Source: Belliella alkalica (lineage in GTDB: Bacteria > Bacteroidota > Bacteroidia > Cytophagales > Cyclobacteriaceae). Taken from it: a DNA stretch of 64,000 bases. Below are positions 1 to 9,594 of the stretch, one piece after another (the first letter of the stretch is position 1; each line of letters starts with the position of its first letter). The translations under genes were made by a program, and so were the position numbers. The DNA lies in assembly GCF_022549785.1 (NCBI RefSeq), contig NZ_JAKZGO010000001.1, positions 456,101 through 520,100 of the forward strand, in the 5' to 3' direction. The notes under the pieces were generated by a model. It worked only from the letters and a program-made list of their open reading frames with translations, was not told where the DNA came from and ran no database searches.

Positions 1-1085
1 TATCGATTGTCGCTACGATTGTACTGCAAGAAATGGCCGCTCGAATAGGATTGTTAGCCCAAAAAGGCCTCGCATCAGTAATTTCTGACACAATCCATAT
101 TGGGGTTGTTAGATATTTTTCGATTTCCTTAGTGATGCTTGCAGTAGTTCTAGGAAATGCTGCCTATGAAGCTGGAAACATCTCTGGAGGTGCTATGGGT
201 GCTGAATTGATTGTATCATTGCCTAATTTGAATATCGGTCAATTTAAGGTAAAGTTGCTCAACCTCGTCATTGGTGCGATAGCTTTACTACTTTTGATGC
301 TGGGAAGTTTCAAAACTATCAGCAAATATTTGACAGTGTTGGTCATATTGATGAGTCTTGCATTTATCACAAATGCAATTGTCCTTGGTCCAAATTGGAG
401 AGATTTAATGACTGGTTTCGTACCAAAAATTAATACTGAAAATATAATAACAATAGTAGCATTAATCGGGACAACTGTTGTTCCCTACAACCTTTTCCTT
501 CACTCATCTTTGGTTAGTCAAAAATGGAATACATTATCTGAACTAAAGTATATTCGATTTGATACCATTATTTCAGTTGTTTTGGGAGGCATCGTTTCAA
601 TGGCTATCGTGGTGACTGCTGCTTCGGGTAAAGCTATAGATGTTAATTCAGCTGCTGATTTAGCGATTGGGTTAGAAGGATTACTTGGTGTTTTCGCAAA
701 GTACTTTATGGCATTTGGGTTGTTTGCTGCAGGGGTTACATCGGCAATCACAGCACCTTTAGCTGGCGCTTTGGTAGTCTCCGGCTGTTTCGGTTGGTCT
801 ACGAATATCAATAGCAAGCCTATGAGACTTAGCATTATTTTCATTTTGGGACTAGGGCTAATTTTCTCCTCTTTGGGAATCAAACCCATTCAGTTAATCA
901 CTTGGGCACAAGTCGCTAATGGAATATTGCTTCCACTTTTAAGCGCCTACATACTTTGGATAATCAATAAAAAGTCTGTCATGAAAAATCATGTCAATTC
1001 GATGTTTCTAAACATTGTTGGAGGAATAATCTGGCTAATCACCTTGTTTTTAGGCGGATGGAGTATCTTCAAAGTACTTAATTAA
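1..1085 (+). CDS. Nramp-family divalent metal transporter, 5'-truncated by window edge
   Basis: This is an inner-membrane secondary transporter of the SLC11/Nramp family, which imports divalent cations with protons. The reading frame is open to the left edge; codons from base 3 read SIVATIVLQE before the Met at 33, matching the end of Nramp TM3 (ATVLQEM type), so the real start and the TM1 DPGN motif lie outside the window. About ten hydrophobic segments follow. The TM6 metal-site motif, usually MPHN, reads VPYN (bases 480-491), followed by LFLHSS. The missing Met is unusual for a manganese/iron Nramp and is reminiscent of magnesium-type Nramp relatives. Family assignment is secure; the substrate is inferred only. 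Confidence 0.9.
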   Translation, partial: SIVATIVLQEMAARIGLLAQKGLASVISDTIHIGVVRYFSISLVMLAVVLGNAAYEAGNISGGAMGAELIVSLPNLNIGQFKVKLLNLVIGAIALLLLMLGSFKTISKYLTVLVILMSLAFITNAIVLGPNWRDLMTGFVPKINTENIITIVALIGTTVVPYNLFLHSSLVSQKWNTLSELKYIRFDTIISVVLGGIVSMAIVVTAASGKAIDVNSAADLAIGLEGLLGVFAKYFMAFGLFAAGVTSAITAPLAGALVVSGCFGWSTNINSKPMRLSIIFILGLGLIFSSLGIKPIQLITWAQVANGILLPLLSAYILWIINKKSVMKNHVNSMFLNIVGGIIWLITLFLGGWSIFKVLN

Positions 1086-1485
1086 GTAAAAATTATCCTA
1101 GATATTTAAATTACAAGTGTCACAAATAACATAGATATACAGAACTTTATCACTAATAAATTTGACAACTACATTTTCTGCTTTACAAGAATATAACTGA
1201 TATCGGATACTCCACCTCAATTAAGTTACAATTGGATAATTACTTGCGGTAAGATAATTATCCCAAAATATGATGGTACCGGCAAATAGTCATTTAATCA
1301 AAAATAAAAACATGAATATTTACACTGATATTATAGCTATACTGCTTGTTGAATTATAAATCTATTTAAAACTTGAAAAAAAATACCCCATAATTTCATA
1401 TGAAAAATGCACTTTCTGATGCTATTTCGAACAATCATTTTACTAAACGTCTAAAAATTCAATAATAACATAACCCAAAGAATCT
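1086..1485. other. 400-bp intergenic region with one short inverted repeat
   Basis: No gene is supported between the Nramp transporter and the acylase. The stretch is AT-rich. It holds a perfect 9-bp inverted repeat, GGATAATTA (1234-1242) and TAATTATCC (1255-1263), around a 12-base loop. No U-run follows on either strand, so it is not a convincing terminator. The acylase promoter is probably in the right half, but I find no clean TAnnTTTG box. Confidence 0.4.
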
Positions 1486-3888
1486 ATGAAAAAACTATTG
1501 ATTTTATTAACATTTTTATTCTTGGCTTCACTTATTGGTTTTCAAATAACTAAAAAAATATTTGCTCCAGAATACGATGGAAATAAAGAATTACTCGGGC
1601 TAAACACAAATGCAGAGGTCTATTTCGATGATTTTGGCATTCCTCATATCTATGCTGAAAATGAAATTGATGCTTACCTGACACTCGGATATATCCACGC
1701 ACAAGATCGGCTTTTTCAGATGGAAATGATGCGAAGAGTTGGTTCTGGGACATTGGCAGAGCTTCTTGGTGAGGATTTGGTGGATGTCGATAAATTTTTC
1801 AGAACCTTAGGCATTCCTAAACATGCCGAATGGAGCACAGAAGAATGGAATCAAGAACATAACTCAAGTTCGAAATCAGCCACAGAAGCTTATATAAAAG
1901 GTGTCAACCAATTTATAGAAAATGGGAAATTGCCATTGGAATATACATTACTGGGAGAAAAACCACGACCGTTTACCATCAATGATGTACATAGTATAGT
2001 CGGCTATATGTCTTTTACTTTTGCTATGGCCATGAAAACTGACCCGCTTGTCACCAAAATTTCTCGACAACTCGGCCCTCAATATTTGGATGTATTATCA
2101 GTGCATACATTGCCTGAGCATCATGTTATCCCAAACAATTACCCTAATAGAAATCCCAAAACCAATGATATCAATTTTGACAAAACTTTGATTTCGTTGC
2201 TTGATAAATTACCTGTTCCGCTTTTGGAAGGAAGCAACTCTTGGGTAATTGGTCCCACAAAAACAGCCTCGGGAGAAGTTCTATTTCTGAATGATACACA
2301 CATAGGTTTTGCCCAACCTTCGGTTTGGTATGAAGCACATATCGAGTACCCTGATTTCAGTTTTTATGGAAATCATTTGGCAGGAGTTCCTTTTGGACTG
2401 GTGGGTCATACTAGAGAACATAGCATAGGTTTGACAATGTTTGAGAATGATGATCAGGATTTTTTCGAAGAAAAACTCAATCCTCAAAACTCTAATCAAG
2501 TACTTTATAAAGATTCATTTAAAGATCTGAAAATCAGAAATGAAAAAATTTTAATTAAAGACAAAGAAGCAATTGATTTTGAAATAAAAGAATCAATTCA
2601 TGGTCCTATCATGAATGATGTGATTCCGGAAATTGGCCGACTTACTGATAATCCTGTAGCATCTTGGTGGGTATATATTCAAGAACCAACTAAAGCTTTG
2701 GAAGCTATTTACAAAATGAATCATGCCAAAAGTATCCAAGAAGTAGAAGAAGCTGTAAGGCTGATACATGCTCCTGGACTCAATGTGATGTATGGTGATA
2801 AAGCAGGAAATATAGCTTGGTGGGCAGCGGCCAAATTACCTATAAGACCCGAACAAGTCAATAGCAAATTGTTCCTTGATGGAACGACAGATTTAGATGA
2901 ACCAACAGGATGGATGCCTTTTGAGGAAAATCCTATGAGTGTTAATCCTCCATCTGGATTTGTAGCTTCGGCAAACAATCAGCCTGATACTTTATCCAAT
3001 GGCACTTTCTTTCCTGGATACTACTACCCTGGAGACAGATGGAACAGAATCGCAAAAACTGTCAGCTCAAGGAATGACTGGACACAAGAGAATATCAAAA
3101 GTCTACAACTCGAAACAGTCAATGAAACACATCCTAAAATCGCCAAAAGTATGATTGAAGCAATTAATGAATCAGCTTTCGGAGATTTTGAAAAAGTAAA
3201 ACAGGCTTTGGTAAACTGGGACGGGAATCACGATTTTGAGAGTATTTCTCCTACAGTGTATTACAAATGGTTATACCATACACTTCATGGAATGATGGCA
3301 GATGAATTAGGAGAAGCAGATTTTGAAAATTTTCTTAAGACCTTTCTTTATATCAGAAGTGTTCAAAATCTGGTTCAAACAGAGAATTCACCTTGGTGGG
3401 ATAATACTTCTACCGAAAAAATTGAGCAAAAAAAAGAAATCATTCTTAATGCATTAGAAAAAACGCTTACGGAGCTAGAAAGTCAGTTTGGAAAAAATAT
3501 CAGTAATTGGCAATGGAAAAATGCAGTCAAATTAGAACATCCCCATCCTCTGGGAGCAAAAAAACCATTGGATAGAATTTTCAATGTAAAAGCATCATCT
3601 GTTCCAGCCAATGAAGAATCTATAAACAAATTGGCCTTTGACCTTAATGGAGATGGTGTTTATTATGTGAAATCAGGCCCTGCTATGCGGATAATTATAG
3701 ATTTTGCAAATGTAGAAGCTTCAGAATCAGTCTTGCCTACTGGCCAGAGTGGGAACGTATTCAGTCCACACTACAGTGATCAAGCAGAGTTGTTTGCCAC
3801 AGGACAATATCGACCGCAGCTGATGAATGAATCACAAATTAAAAACAGTCCAAGCGGAATTCTTAGATTTAGCCCAAAAAGAAAATAA
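1486..3888 (+). CDS. Penicillin acylase family protein (Ntn hydrolase)
   Basis: This is a periplasmic N-terminal-nucleophile hydrolase of the penicillin G acylase / acyl-homoserine-lactone acylase family, made as a precursor that cleaves itself into alpha and beta chains. Residues 1-20 form a signal peptide or membrane anchor. The alpha part contains the DxxGIPHIYAENExDAYLTLGY region and the AQDRLFQMEMMRR helix typical of the family. The autocatalytic site is EGSNSW, with the nucleophile Ser250 (bases 2233-2235) becoming the beta-chain N-terminus. The 800-residue length is normal. It stands alone, 58 bp upstream of msrB on the same strand. The substrate cannot be read from sequence; amide bonds of small acylated amines are the family norm. 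Confidence 0.9.
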   Translation: MKKLLILLTFLFLASLIGFQITKKIFAPEYDGNKELLGLNTNAEVYFDDFGIPHIYAENEIDAYLTLGYIHAQDRLFQMEMMRRVGSGTLAELLGEDLVDVDKFFRTLGIPKHAEWSTEEWNQEHNSSSKSATEAYIKGVNQFIENGKLPLEYTLLGEKPRPFTINDVHSIVGYMSFTFAMAMKTDPLVTKISRQLGPQYLDVLSVHTLPEHHVIPNNYPNRNPKTNDINFDKTLISLLDKLPVPLLEGSNSWVIGPTKTASGEVLFLNDTHIGFAQPSVWYEAHIEYPDFSFYGNHLAGVPFGLVGHTREHSIGLTMFENDDQDFFEEKLNPQNSNQVLYKDSFKDLKIRNEKILIKDKEAIDFEIKESIHGPIMNDVIPEIGRLTDNPVASWWVYIQEPTKALEAIYKMNHAKSIQEVEEAVRLIHAPGLNVMYGDKAGNIAWWAAAKLPIRPEQVNSKLFLDGTTDLDEPTGWMPFEENPMSVNPPSGFVASANNQPDTLSNGTFFPGYYYPGDRWNRIAKTVSSRNDWTQENIKSLQLETVNETHPKIAKSMIEAINESAFGDFEKVKQALVNWDGNHDFESISPTVYYKWLYHTLHGMMADELGEADFENFLKTFLYIRSVQNLVQTENSPWWDNTSTEKIEQKKEIILNALEKTLTELESQFGKNISNWQWKNAVKLEHPHPLGAKKPLDRIFNVKASSVPANEESINKLAFDLNGDGVYYVKSGPAMRIIIDFANVEASESVLPTGQSGNVFSPHYSDQAELFATGQYRPQLMNESQIKNSPSGILRFSPKRK

Positions 3889-3946
3889 GGGAAACTTAAA
3901 TCAGCTTCAATTGTTATTTACTTGGAGATTCCAATAAATCGATAAA

Positions 3947-4351
3947 ATGAAAAAATACTATCCTATAGAAAAGTCCGAATCAGAATGGAAAGAAAAGCTT
4001 GATCCTGAAAGCTATAGAGTTTTGAGAGAAAAAGGAACTGAGCGTCCAAATACTGGCAAATACTATCTCAACAAAGAAACGGGAATATATCAATGCAGAG
4101 GTTGTGGAAATGAAATCTTTCATTCTTCGGCAAAGTATGACAGTGGTTGTGGCTGGCCTGCTTTTACAGAACCAGTATCACCTGATGCTATAGATGTAAA
4201 AATGGACTATTCACACATGATGATTAGAGAAGAAATTCTTTGTGCCAAATGCGGTGGACACTTAGGTCATCGATTTCCCGATGGTCCAAAAGATCGTGGT
4301 GGGATAAGATATTGCATCAACTCAGTATCTATGGATTTCGAAAAGAAATAA
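3947..4351 (+). CDS. msrB: Peptide-methionine (R)-S-oxide reductase MsrB
   Basis: This enzyme reduces methionine-R-sulfoxide in proteins back to methionine in the cytoplasm. The 134-residue protein is one MsrB domain. Two CxxC pairs, Cys50/Cys53 and Cys99/Cys102, form the structural zinc site. SGCGWPAF and CGGHLGHRFPDGP are family signatures. The catalytic cysteine is Cys123 in the RYCINS motif. No signal peptide and no MsrA fusion are present. It follows the acylase by 58 bp and may be cotranscribed with it. A hairpin about 95 bp downstream probably ends the transcript. Confidence 0.97.
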   Translation: MKKYYPIEKSESEWKEKLDPESYRVLREKGTERPNTGKYYLNKETGIYQCRGCGNEIFHSSAKYDSGCGWPAFTEPVSPDAIDVKMDYSHMMIREEILCAKCGGHLGHRFPDGPKDRGGIRYCINSVSMDFEKK

Positions 4352-4443
4352 TAAATAGAACAAAAAAATTTTTTTAATTAAAATAAGTATCTCATTACAA
4401 AACAAATAGAGCCATTCATCTCAATTGTTTTATAATAAAAATT

Positions 4444-4490
4444 AAAGGAGAAAACTGAAAAAATAAACTTATTTTCAGCTTTCTCCTTTT
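4444..4490. terminator. Hairpin terminator between convergent msrB and GIN lipoprotein
   Basis: Arms AAAGGAGAAAACTGAAAA (4444-4461) and its complement at 4472-4489 pair with one internal mismatch around a short A/T loop. The plus-strand 3' arm ends in CTTTTCTACTTTT, giving a U-rich tail. Its place between converging genes supports a terminator for msrB. Confidence 0.65.
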
Positions 4491-4637
4491 CTACTTTTCC
4501 ACTCAAAAAGATATAGTGAGAAGTAATCTCGAACTAATCTTTGAGGGTTTTTTAAACTTAATAAGAACACTTTCTTTACTCTTTTTCAAATTCCATTTTG
4601 CGTCCTATCAATCTTAGTTTATTGTCCTTTTATTTAT

Positions 4638-5594
4638 TTAATTGAATATTTTAATACTTCCGCTACTCGCTTTTCCGTGAACTGTAATTTCACTTGAATT
4701 GTCTATTTCCAATCTTTTGGAACCACTCTGATCTCCCACTTTTACAGATCCACTATTCGCTACCAGTTCAAAGTTGAAGTTGGAAAGATCTGAAGGGGTT
4801 TGGATTTTGATACTTCCTGAGCTTGATTTCAAGTTGGTCTCCACTCCTAGTCCTGAGTTGGTAGCGTTGATGCTTCCAGAACTAACTGTCAAATCACCCA
4901 ATCTACTAATTTGATCAAAACGCATGGAGCCAGAGTTTACCTTGCCACTCACTGTGCCCTCCACATCTTCTATCCTCAAACTCCCCGAAGATGCATTTGC
5001 ATTGACATTTCCTTGGACTTCTTTCATTGTAATGCTACCTGAATTAACTTGAGCTTCAACCTCTCCTATCAAGCCCTCAGCTTTAATACTGCCAGAAGAA
5101 GCTTTTAGATTCATCTTTTCTACATCCAATGCCAAAGCCTTGATAGATCCTGAGTTCACCTGAAGATCAATATGCTCACTTTTTACATATTTCACATCTA
5201 TGGAACCAGAGTTGTTGGTGAATTTCAATTTCACATCTTCTGGTCCTGTCAAGCTTATAAAGCCGCCATTTGTTGTCCCTAAGTTGAAGAATTTGACCGA
5301 ACTTTGCTGACCTGTCACTTCGATAATTAGTTTAGAGCCAGATTTTCTAAAACTTAAATCAATATCACTACTCTCTGATATTTCCAGATAAGAGTTTAGA
5401 TTAACAACCGTTTCATTTTCACTTCCTTCATAAGATACCTCGAGGTATCTGCCAGTAACTTCTATTTCCTTTATATCGGAAAAAGTCTCATCGTACTCAC
5501 GAGTAACTATAGGTCCTACGCCTTCACAGGAAGAAAAAAGTACTGCCAATCCAAAGACTAGCAGTACCAATTGTGATTTGTTAAACATTGTCAT
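4638..5594 (-). CDS. GIN-domain (DUF2807-like) surface lipoprotein with SGS repeats
   Basis: This is an exported lipoprotein of the 'auto-transporter adhesin head GIN' (DUF2807/DUF4097-like) type common in Bacteroidota. A signal peptide ends in a lipobox with Cys23 (LFSSC). The rest is a beta-solenoid-like array in which SGS followed by I, L, M or V recurs about ten times, roughly every 18-22 residues. The molecular role is unknown; adhesion or envelope sensing is a family-level guess. It is the last gene of a three-gene operon and overlaps the TM2 gene end by 14 bp, suggesting translational coupling. An alternative ATG two codons inside (5588) would still keep the lipobox. Confidence 0.8.
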   Translation of the reverse strand: MTMFNKSQLVLLVFGLAVLFSSCEGVGPIVTREYDETFSDIKEIEVTGRYLEVSYEGSENETVVNLNSYLEISESSDIDLSFRKSGSKLIIEVTGQQSSVKFFNLGTTNGGFISLTGPEDVKLKFTNNSGSIDVKYVKSEHIDLQVNSGSIKALALDVEKMNLKASSGSIKAEGLIGEVEAQVNSGSITMKEVQGNVNANASSGSLRIEDVEGTVSGKVNSGSMRFDQISRLGDLTVSSGSINATNSGLGVETNLKSSSGSIKIQTPSDLSNFNFELVANSGSVKVGDQSGSKRLEIDNSSEITVHGKASSGSIKIFN

Positions 5595-5967
5595 TTTTGT
5601 TTATTGGTGCTTGAAAATTACCATTGGACATCATCGATAAAGTTTCATGTGCTACTCGAATATTAAATTCGTAAGCCAAACTTTTATAATTAATCAAATC
5701 CACTATGGTACCAATCCAACATAAACCAAATGTCAACAAATAGAGAATTCCCAAGCCAATTTGTCCAATAATAAATCTGTGCAATCCAGCAAATCCAAAG
5801 AAACCAAGCAAACAAAGAATCAAAACCATTTGATTGTCTTTTCTTCTTGCTCTGTAGACCTGAGCAAAAAGATTTGCTTGGTCTTCATCCATATTCTTCA
5901 ATATTCCCTGAATATAACCCAATTCCATTCCTTCCAATTCAGGAAGATGTCTTAATACATTAGCCAT
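5581..5967 (-). CDS. TM2 domain-containing membrane protein
   Basis: This is a small inner-membrane protein of 128 residues. Residues about 45-100 form a TM2 domain: two hydrophobic segments with the GFFGFAGLHRFIIGQ motif (G-x-H-R-F-Y/I-x-G) and a polar turn before a second helix ending in IVDLI. The N-terminal 40 residues are soluble and helical. The function of stand-alone TM2 proteins in Bacteroidota is not established. It overlaps DUF2752 upstream by 8 bp and the GIN lipoprotein downstream by 14 bp, so the three are almost certainly one operon. Confidence 0.88.
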   Translation of the reverse strand: MANVLRHLPELEGMELGYIQGILKNMDEDQANLFAQVYRARRKDNQMVLILCLLGFFGFAGLHRFIIGQIGLGILYLLTFGLCWIGTIVDLINYKSLAYEFNIRVAHETLSMMSNGNFQAPINKNDNV

Positions 5968-6265
5968 AGTGTTTTGTTGTTTTGTTGTTTCTAATTAATT
6001 CAAATATTCGGTAAATAATCACTGCGAAAGCAAACATGGCCAATGGGTGCATGGACCATGATTCCTGAAAATCCCCTCTTGACAAAAGACTCATTGCCCT
6101 ACCCAATCCACAGCCTGGGCACCAAGATACTCCTAGGTTATCCAAAGGACAAAGACTGAAATGATGAGCGTCGTAAGGGTCTATCCTTAGAATGCCAATT
6201 AATGCGGCAATCCAAAAGATCAATTCAAGCGGCAGCTTTCTAACAGATATTATTAACTTTTTCAT
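5960..6265 (-). CDS. DUF2752 domain-containing membrane protein
   Basis: This is a short membrane protein with the DUF2752 signature: a hydrophobic segment, a cysteine-containing loop with CPLDNL and SWCPGCGLGRA, and a second hydrophobic segment near the C-terminus. The CPGCG-GRA core is the hallmark of the family. I chose the ATG at 6265 (MKKLIISV) because the frame upstream of it (to 6310) lacks family similarity. The biochemical function is unknown. It heads the operon with the TM2 and GIN genes. Confidence 0.85.
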   Translation of the reverse strand: MKKLIISVRKLPLELIFWIAALIGILRIDPYDAHHFSLCPLDNLGVSWCPGCGLGRAMSLLSRGDFQESWSMHPLAMFAFAVIIYRIFELIRNNKTTKHYG

Positions 6266-6373
6266 TTGACAGGAAAAGTACGAAAAGAATGCCAACTGTG
6301 AAAAATGCATTTTTAAGCCAAATTCAAGGCTATAAACAGATATTCTTGATAAAATCGGACAAAAAGTGTACGG

Positions 6374-7459
6374 TTATGAACGTTTTATAACCGGTATATG
6401 AAGTTGAACTTCTTTTCCAAAGTCAATTTTTGATTTCGCTATGAAGAGTGATCTTATCTTTTTGTAAGAAGGGTTTTTACCTGATTGCCTGTAAAAACTT
6501 AAGTCTAACATTAATCCATACAAAGCTTTTGGAAGTTGAAATTCTTCATTGATCCCTAAAGCTGATGAAGCTTCCTTTCCTATAAAGTACGCAATTATCG
6601 TTTCAATGTAGCTCGTTAGGTTCTTGTCGGGAATACTGTTTTTATAATATTTAATCAATGAACCAATAAGAACCTTACCAGCCTCGGACTCCTTGAGTTG
6701 TCGTTTTCTAATGATCTTTTCAAGTTCAAATGATTCCTTAGACGTATCAGGCCAATAGCTAATATTTATCCCCATATAATAGCCGATAATTTTCCAATAA
6801 TGCAGAACTGCCTCCAATGTCACTTTACCCGGAAATCTCCCCATTTTTTCCATTCCCCTGATCACCATTAGGCTAAATGCACTATTTGTACCTATCATAT
6901 CTTCCTGATTGATTGGGATTCCCCATTCATTGTTCCAGTCTATGGCATATTTTTTTACAAAATACCTACTGTAAGCATGTATCAATCTCACTTTGGCAAA
7001 AGTAATCAAAGCCTGATCATCTGAAAGGAATGTACCAGGACGATAAGCATCAAGTAAGAAAAGTGCCGTTTCAGAAAGCCTCAACCCTACTTCATCTGTG
7101 ATTCTTTTAGACCTGATCAGAACTTGAGCACCATCTCCAAATGCATAACAAAAAGGCAATGAATAAAAACCCAACATTGCCAAATACATATTTCCTTCTT
7201 TATTGAAAAAATCTTGGGAAATTTTCACTTTATCCTTTTCAATAAAATCTGGAGCTTCTGAATAAAACTCAATAAATCTAATTAATTCTTTCGGGAAACC
7301 CGCTATATCATTATTATTGGGAAATACTGACCAAGAATTAATCTTAATCGCCCATTCTGGTGAGTCAATAAGAATAGGAATCAGAGCATCGGCCAAAGGA
7401 TCACCCTGACTTCTTAGCGGCTCCATGTATTGATTTTGATATAATTTTAATTTATCCAC
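6374..7459 (-). CDS. Oxygenase MpaB family protein (DUF2236)
   Basis: This is a probable heme b-dependent oxygenase-fold protein of the MpaB / latex-clearing-protein (DUF2236) family, mostly alpha-helical and about 361 residues long, which is a usual length. The family pattern is visible in the KVRLIHAYSRYF segment and in the following PINQEDMIGTNSAFS segment, where family members carry conserved R-x-x-H and Q-x-D residues near the heme pocket. There is no signal peptide, so it is likely cytoplasmic or membrane-peripheral. It stands alone and is divergent from the PD40 gene. The substrate is unknown. Confidence 0.78.
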   Translation of the reverse strand: MDKLKLYQNQYMEPLRSQGDPLADALIPILIDSPEWAIKINSWSVFPNNNDIAGFPKELIRFIEFYSEAPDFIEKDKVKISQDFFNKEGNMYLAMLGFYSLPFCYAFGDGAQVLIRSKRITDEVGLRLSETALFLLDAYRPGTFLSDDQALITFAKVRLIHAYSRYFVKKYAIDWNNEWGIPINQEDMIGTNSAFSLMVIRGMEKMGRFPGKVTLEAVLHYWKIIGYYMGINISYWPDTSKESFELEKIIRKRQLKESEAGKVLIGSLIKYYKNSIPDKNLTSYIETIIAYFIGKEASSALGINEEFQLPKALYGLMLDLSFYRQSGKNPSYKKIRSLFIAKSKIDFGKEVQLHIPVIKRS

Positions 7460-7510
7460 TTACTTCTAACCTGCATTTTGTAATTTAGTTTTCTAATTCC
7501 ACGAGTACTT

Positions 7511-8407
7511 ATGCTAAAGAAAATTTGCCCTCTCATATTATTATTTCTTATTTTAAACTTTAATGCCTTTTCACAAAATTCAACCGACATCATATCCATA
7601 GATGTGAAGAAATCAGGTGGTAAGATCCAATTGGTCAAAGGGAGTGAAACAAAGATAACTGATAGAAAAGGCTACGATAATCAACCTAGTTTTATCAATG
7701 ACAAACAGCTTGCTTTTTCTTCTGCTGATGAAAAGGGGAATTTTGATATCATTATCTATAATTTTGAAAACAGCAAATTTACCAATCTTACCAAGACCCC
7801 AAACCAAAACGAGTATTCCCCAAGAATCACAGATTGTGGATTGTATGTATCTGCTATCACAGTTGAAGAAGATGGGAAGCAGAGACTATGGCTTTATCCT
7901 ATAAATTTCGGAGAGCCAGAATTGTTGTACGACGACATTCTTCCTGTAGGCTATTACGATTGGTATGACAACAAAGCTGCAATGTTTGTACTTGGTAGCC
8001 CTAACAGATTGGTCTATCCATACAGCAAAGATGATATTTTTACGATAAAGGAAAATATTGGAAGGTCTATTAGAAAAAGACCAAAATCCAGTGAAATGAG
8101 TTTTGTTGATAAAAACAAGAAAATTGACCAAGGGTCAGACAAGGTGTTTCTCATCAATGGATATGATTTAGAAAAAAGGAAAAGCCTAACTTATGGCAAT
8201 ACATTAAACGAAAATGAAGACTTTATATGGATAGATAAAAACCATCTATTAACATCCAAAGGGACTGAATTATTTGTGAGAAAATTTAATGATTCTAACT
8301 GGAGGAAAATAGGTGACGTTGATATTAGTGGTTACGGAAAAATAACTAGGTTGGACTATTCCAAAAAACTCGGGAAAATTGTAGTAGTTTTGGATAGGTT
8401 AGATTAA
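7511..8407 (+). CDS. Secreted TolB-like / PD40 beta-propeller protein
   Basis: This is an exported protein of 298 residues. The first 21 residues form a signal peptide ending at NAFSQ. The mature part carries WD40-like PD40 repeats, with segments such as NQPSFINDKQLAFSSADEKG, FDIIIYNFEN and EYSPRITDCGLYVSAI, as in TolB C-terminal propellers and Bacteroidota surface proteins. No catalytic domain is visible. It is monocistronic, 51 bp from the divergent oxygenase. The role is unknown; a binding or scaffold function in the periplasm is the cautious reading. Confidence 0.65.
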   Translation: MLKKICPLILLFLILNFNAFSQNSTDIISIDVKKSGGKIQLVKGSETKITDRKGYDNQPSFINDKQLAFSSADEKGNFDIIIYNFENSKFTNLTKTPNQNEYSPRITDCGLYVSAITVEEDGKQRLWLYPINFGEPELLYDDILPVGYYDWYDNKAAMFVLGSPNRLVYPYSKDDIFTIKENIGRSIRKRPKSSEMSFVDKNKKIDQGSDKVFLINGYDLEKRKSLTYGNTLNENEDFIWIDKNHLLTSKGTELFVRKFNDSNWRKIGDVDISGYGKITRLDYSKKLGKIVVVLDRLD

Positions 8408-8655
8408 TTAGTTAGAATTAATGCCTACATACTTGGTCTGCGTCCCTCAGAACCCAATCCCCTTGGTCTGTTTCTGACACACCAATCACTGACCAAAAGA
8501 GAACAACCTTAAACAGCGGGCATTCCTCAACGACTGTTAAATTCGATTTCTCTGATAATTTGGATCAAATTTTGACATAGTATACCAAATCCTCAATAAA
8601 GTCTCTAAACTTGTAAAGAAAAACTTAAATAGAACTTATTCCCAAAATATTTGCC

Positions 8656-9567
8656 ATGAATTATAAACTGATAGTATTTGCCCTTTGCACATTTGCACTA
8701 GTAGGAAAAAGCCAAGGACAAATTGTTGATAAAAAGAACTTGATAGAGAAAAATGCGCAATTGGAAAAAATTGAGACTGGCTTTGCATTCACCGAAGGTC
8801 CAGCTGTAAGTCGTTTGGGTGATGTATATTTTACTGACCAACCAAATGATAAAATTATCAAGTGGTCTTTTTTTACAGGAAAAACAGAAGTATTTATGGA
8901 AAATGCCGGCAGGTCAAATGGGATGTTTTTTGATAAAGAAGGAAACTTGATCGCATGTGCAGATTTGGATAATCAGCTTTGGTCTATAGATGACAAAGGC
9001 AATAAAACTGTTTTGATAGAAAGCTACAAAGGCAAAAAATTGAATGGTCCAAATGATCTGTTTATAACCCCAAGTGGTGACATGTACATTACAGACCCTT
9101 TGTACAAAAGAGACTATTGGACTAGAGATCCCGAATCACAACAAGACGGCGAACATTTGTATTTCCTTTCTGCAAACAGGTTACAATTTATGCCCGTAGA
9201 TGAAAATCTCGTAAGACCAAATGGTATCGTCGGAACACCTGATGGGAAAAACTTGTATGTATCTGATCCAGGTGCAAATAAGATTTACAAATACGATATT
9301 ATTGAAGATGGATACCTTTCAAATAGAGAAATTTACTTGGAGAGAGGATCTGATGGGATGACTATTGATTTCAGGGGAAACATCTATGTAACTGGTGAAG
9401 ATGGAGTAAAAATCTATAACAAAAAGTCGGAAGAAATTGGTCACATACCAATTCCCGAAAAGTGGACAGCAAATGTGACTTTTGCAGGTCCAGACAGAAA
9501 AACGCTTTTCATTACAGCTTCCGAGTCCGTTTACAAAATAAGAATGAAGGTTTACGGAACTTACTAA
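8656..9567 (+). CDS. SMP-30/gluconolactonase family protein, exported
   Basis: This is a six-bladed propeller lactonase of the SMP-30/gluconolactonase/LRE family, probably hydrolysing sugar lactones in the periplasm. Residues 1-22 are a signal peptide. Metal-binding signatures are visible: the early Glu in FAFTEGPAV, the LNGPNDL motif with its conserved Asn, the VRPNGI motif, and the Asp in GSDGMTIDFRGN. The 303-residue length fits the family. The upstream 248 bp (8408-8655) contain no gene; CTTGGTCTG occurs twice there, about 30 bp apart. Confidence 0.9.
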   Translation: MNYKLIVFALCTFALVGKSQGQIVDKKNLIEKNAQLEKIETGFAFTEGPAVSRLGDVYFTDQPNDKIIKWSFFTGKTEVFMENAGRSNGMFFDKEGNLIACADLDNQLWSIDDKGNKTVLIESYKGKKLNGPNDLFITPSGDMYITDPLYKRDYWTRDPESQQDGEHLYFLSANRLQFMPVDENLVRPNGIVGTPDGKNLYVSDPGANKIYKYDIIEDGYLSNREIYLERGSDGMTIDFRGNIYVTGEDGVKIYNKKSEEIGHIPIPEKWTANVTFAGPDRKTLFITASESVYKIRMKVYGTY

Positions 9568-9594
9568 TCTGAGCTTTCCTTAGGAAGCAAAAAC

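Noticed and set aside
518-889. 123-codon minus-strand ORF opposite the Nramp gene
   Set aside because: It is a shadow of the transporter's codon pattern and begins inside the gene.
1234-1263. Third copy of the 141-nt repeat
   Set aside because: Only the short GATAAT/GCGG letters match; no alignment extends beyond the inverted repeat.
1398-1463. 21-codon ORF (MKNALSDAISNNHF...) upstream of the acylase
   Set aside because: It is short, AT-rich and without any supporting context.
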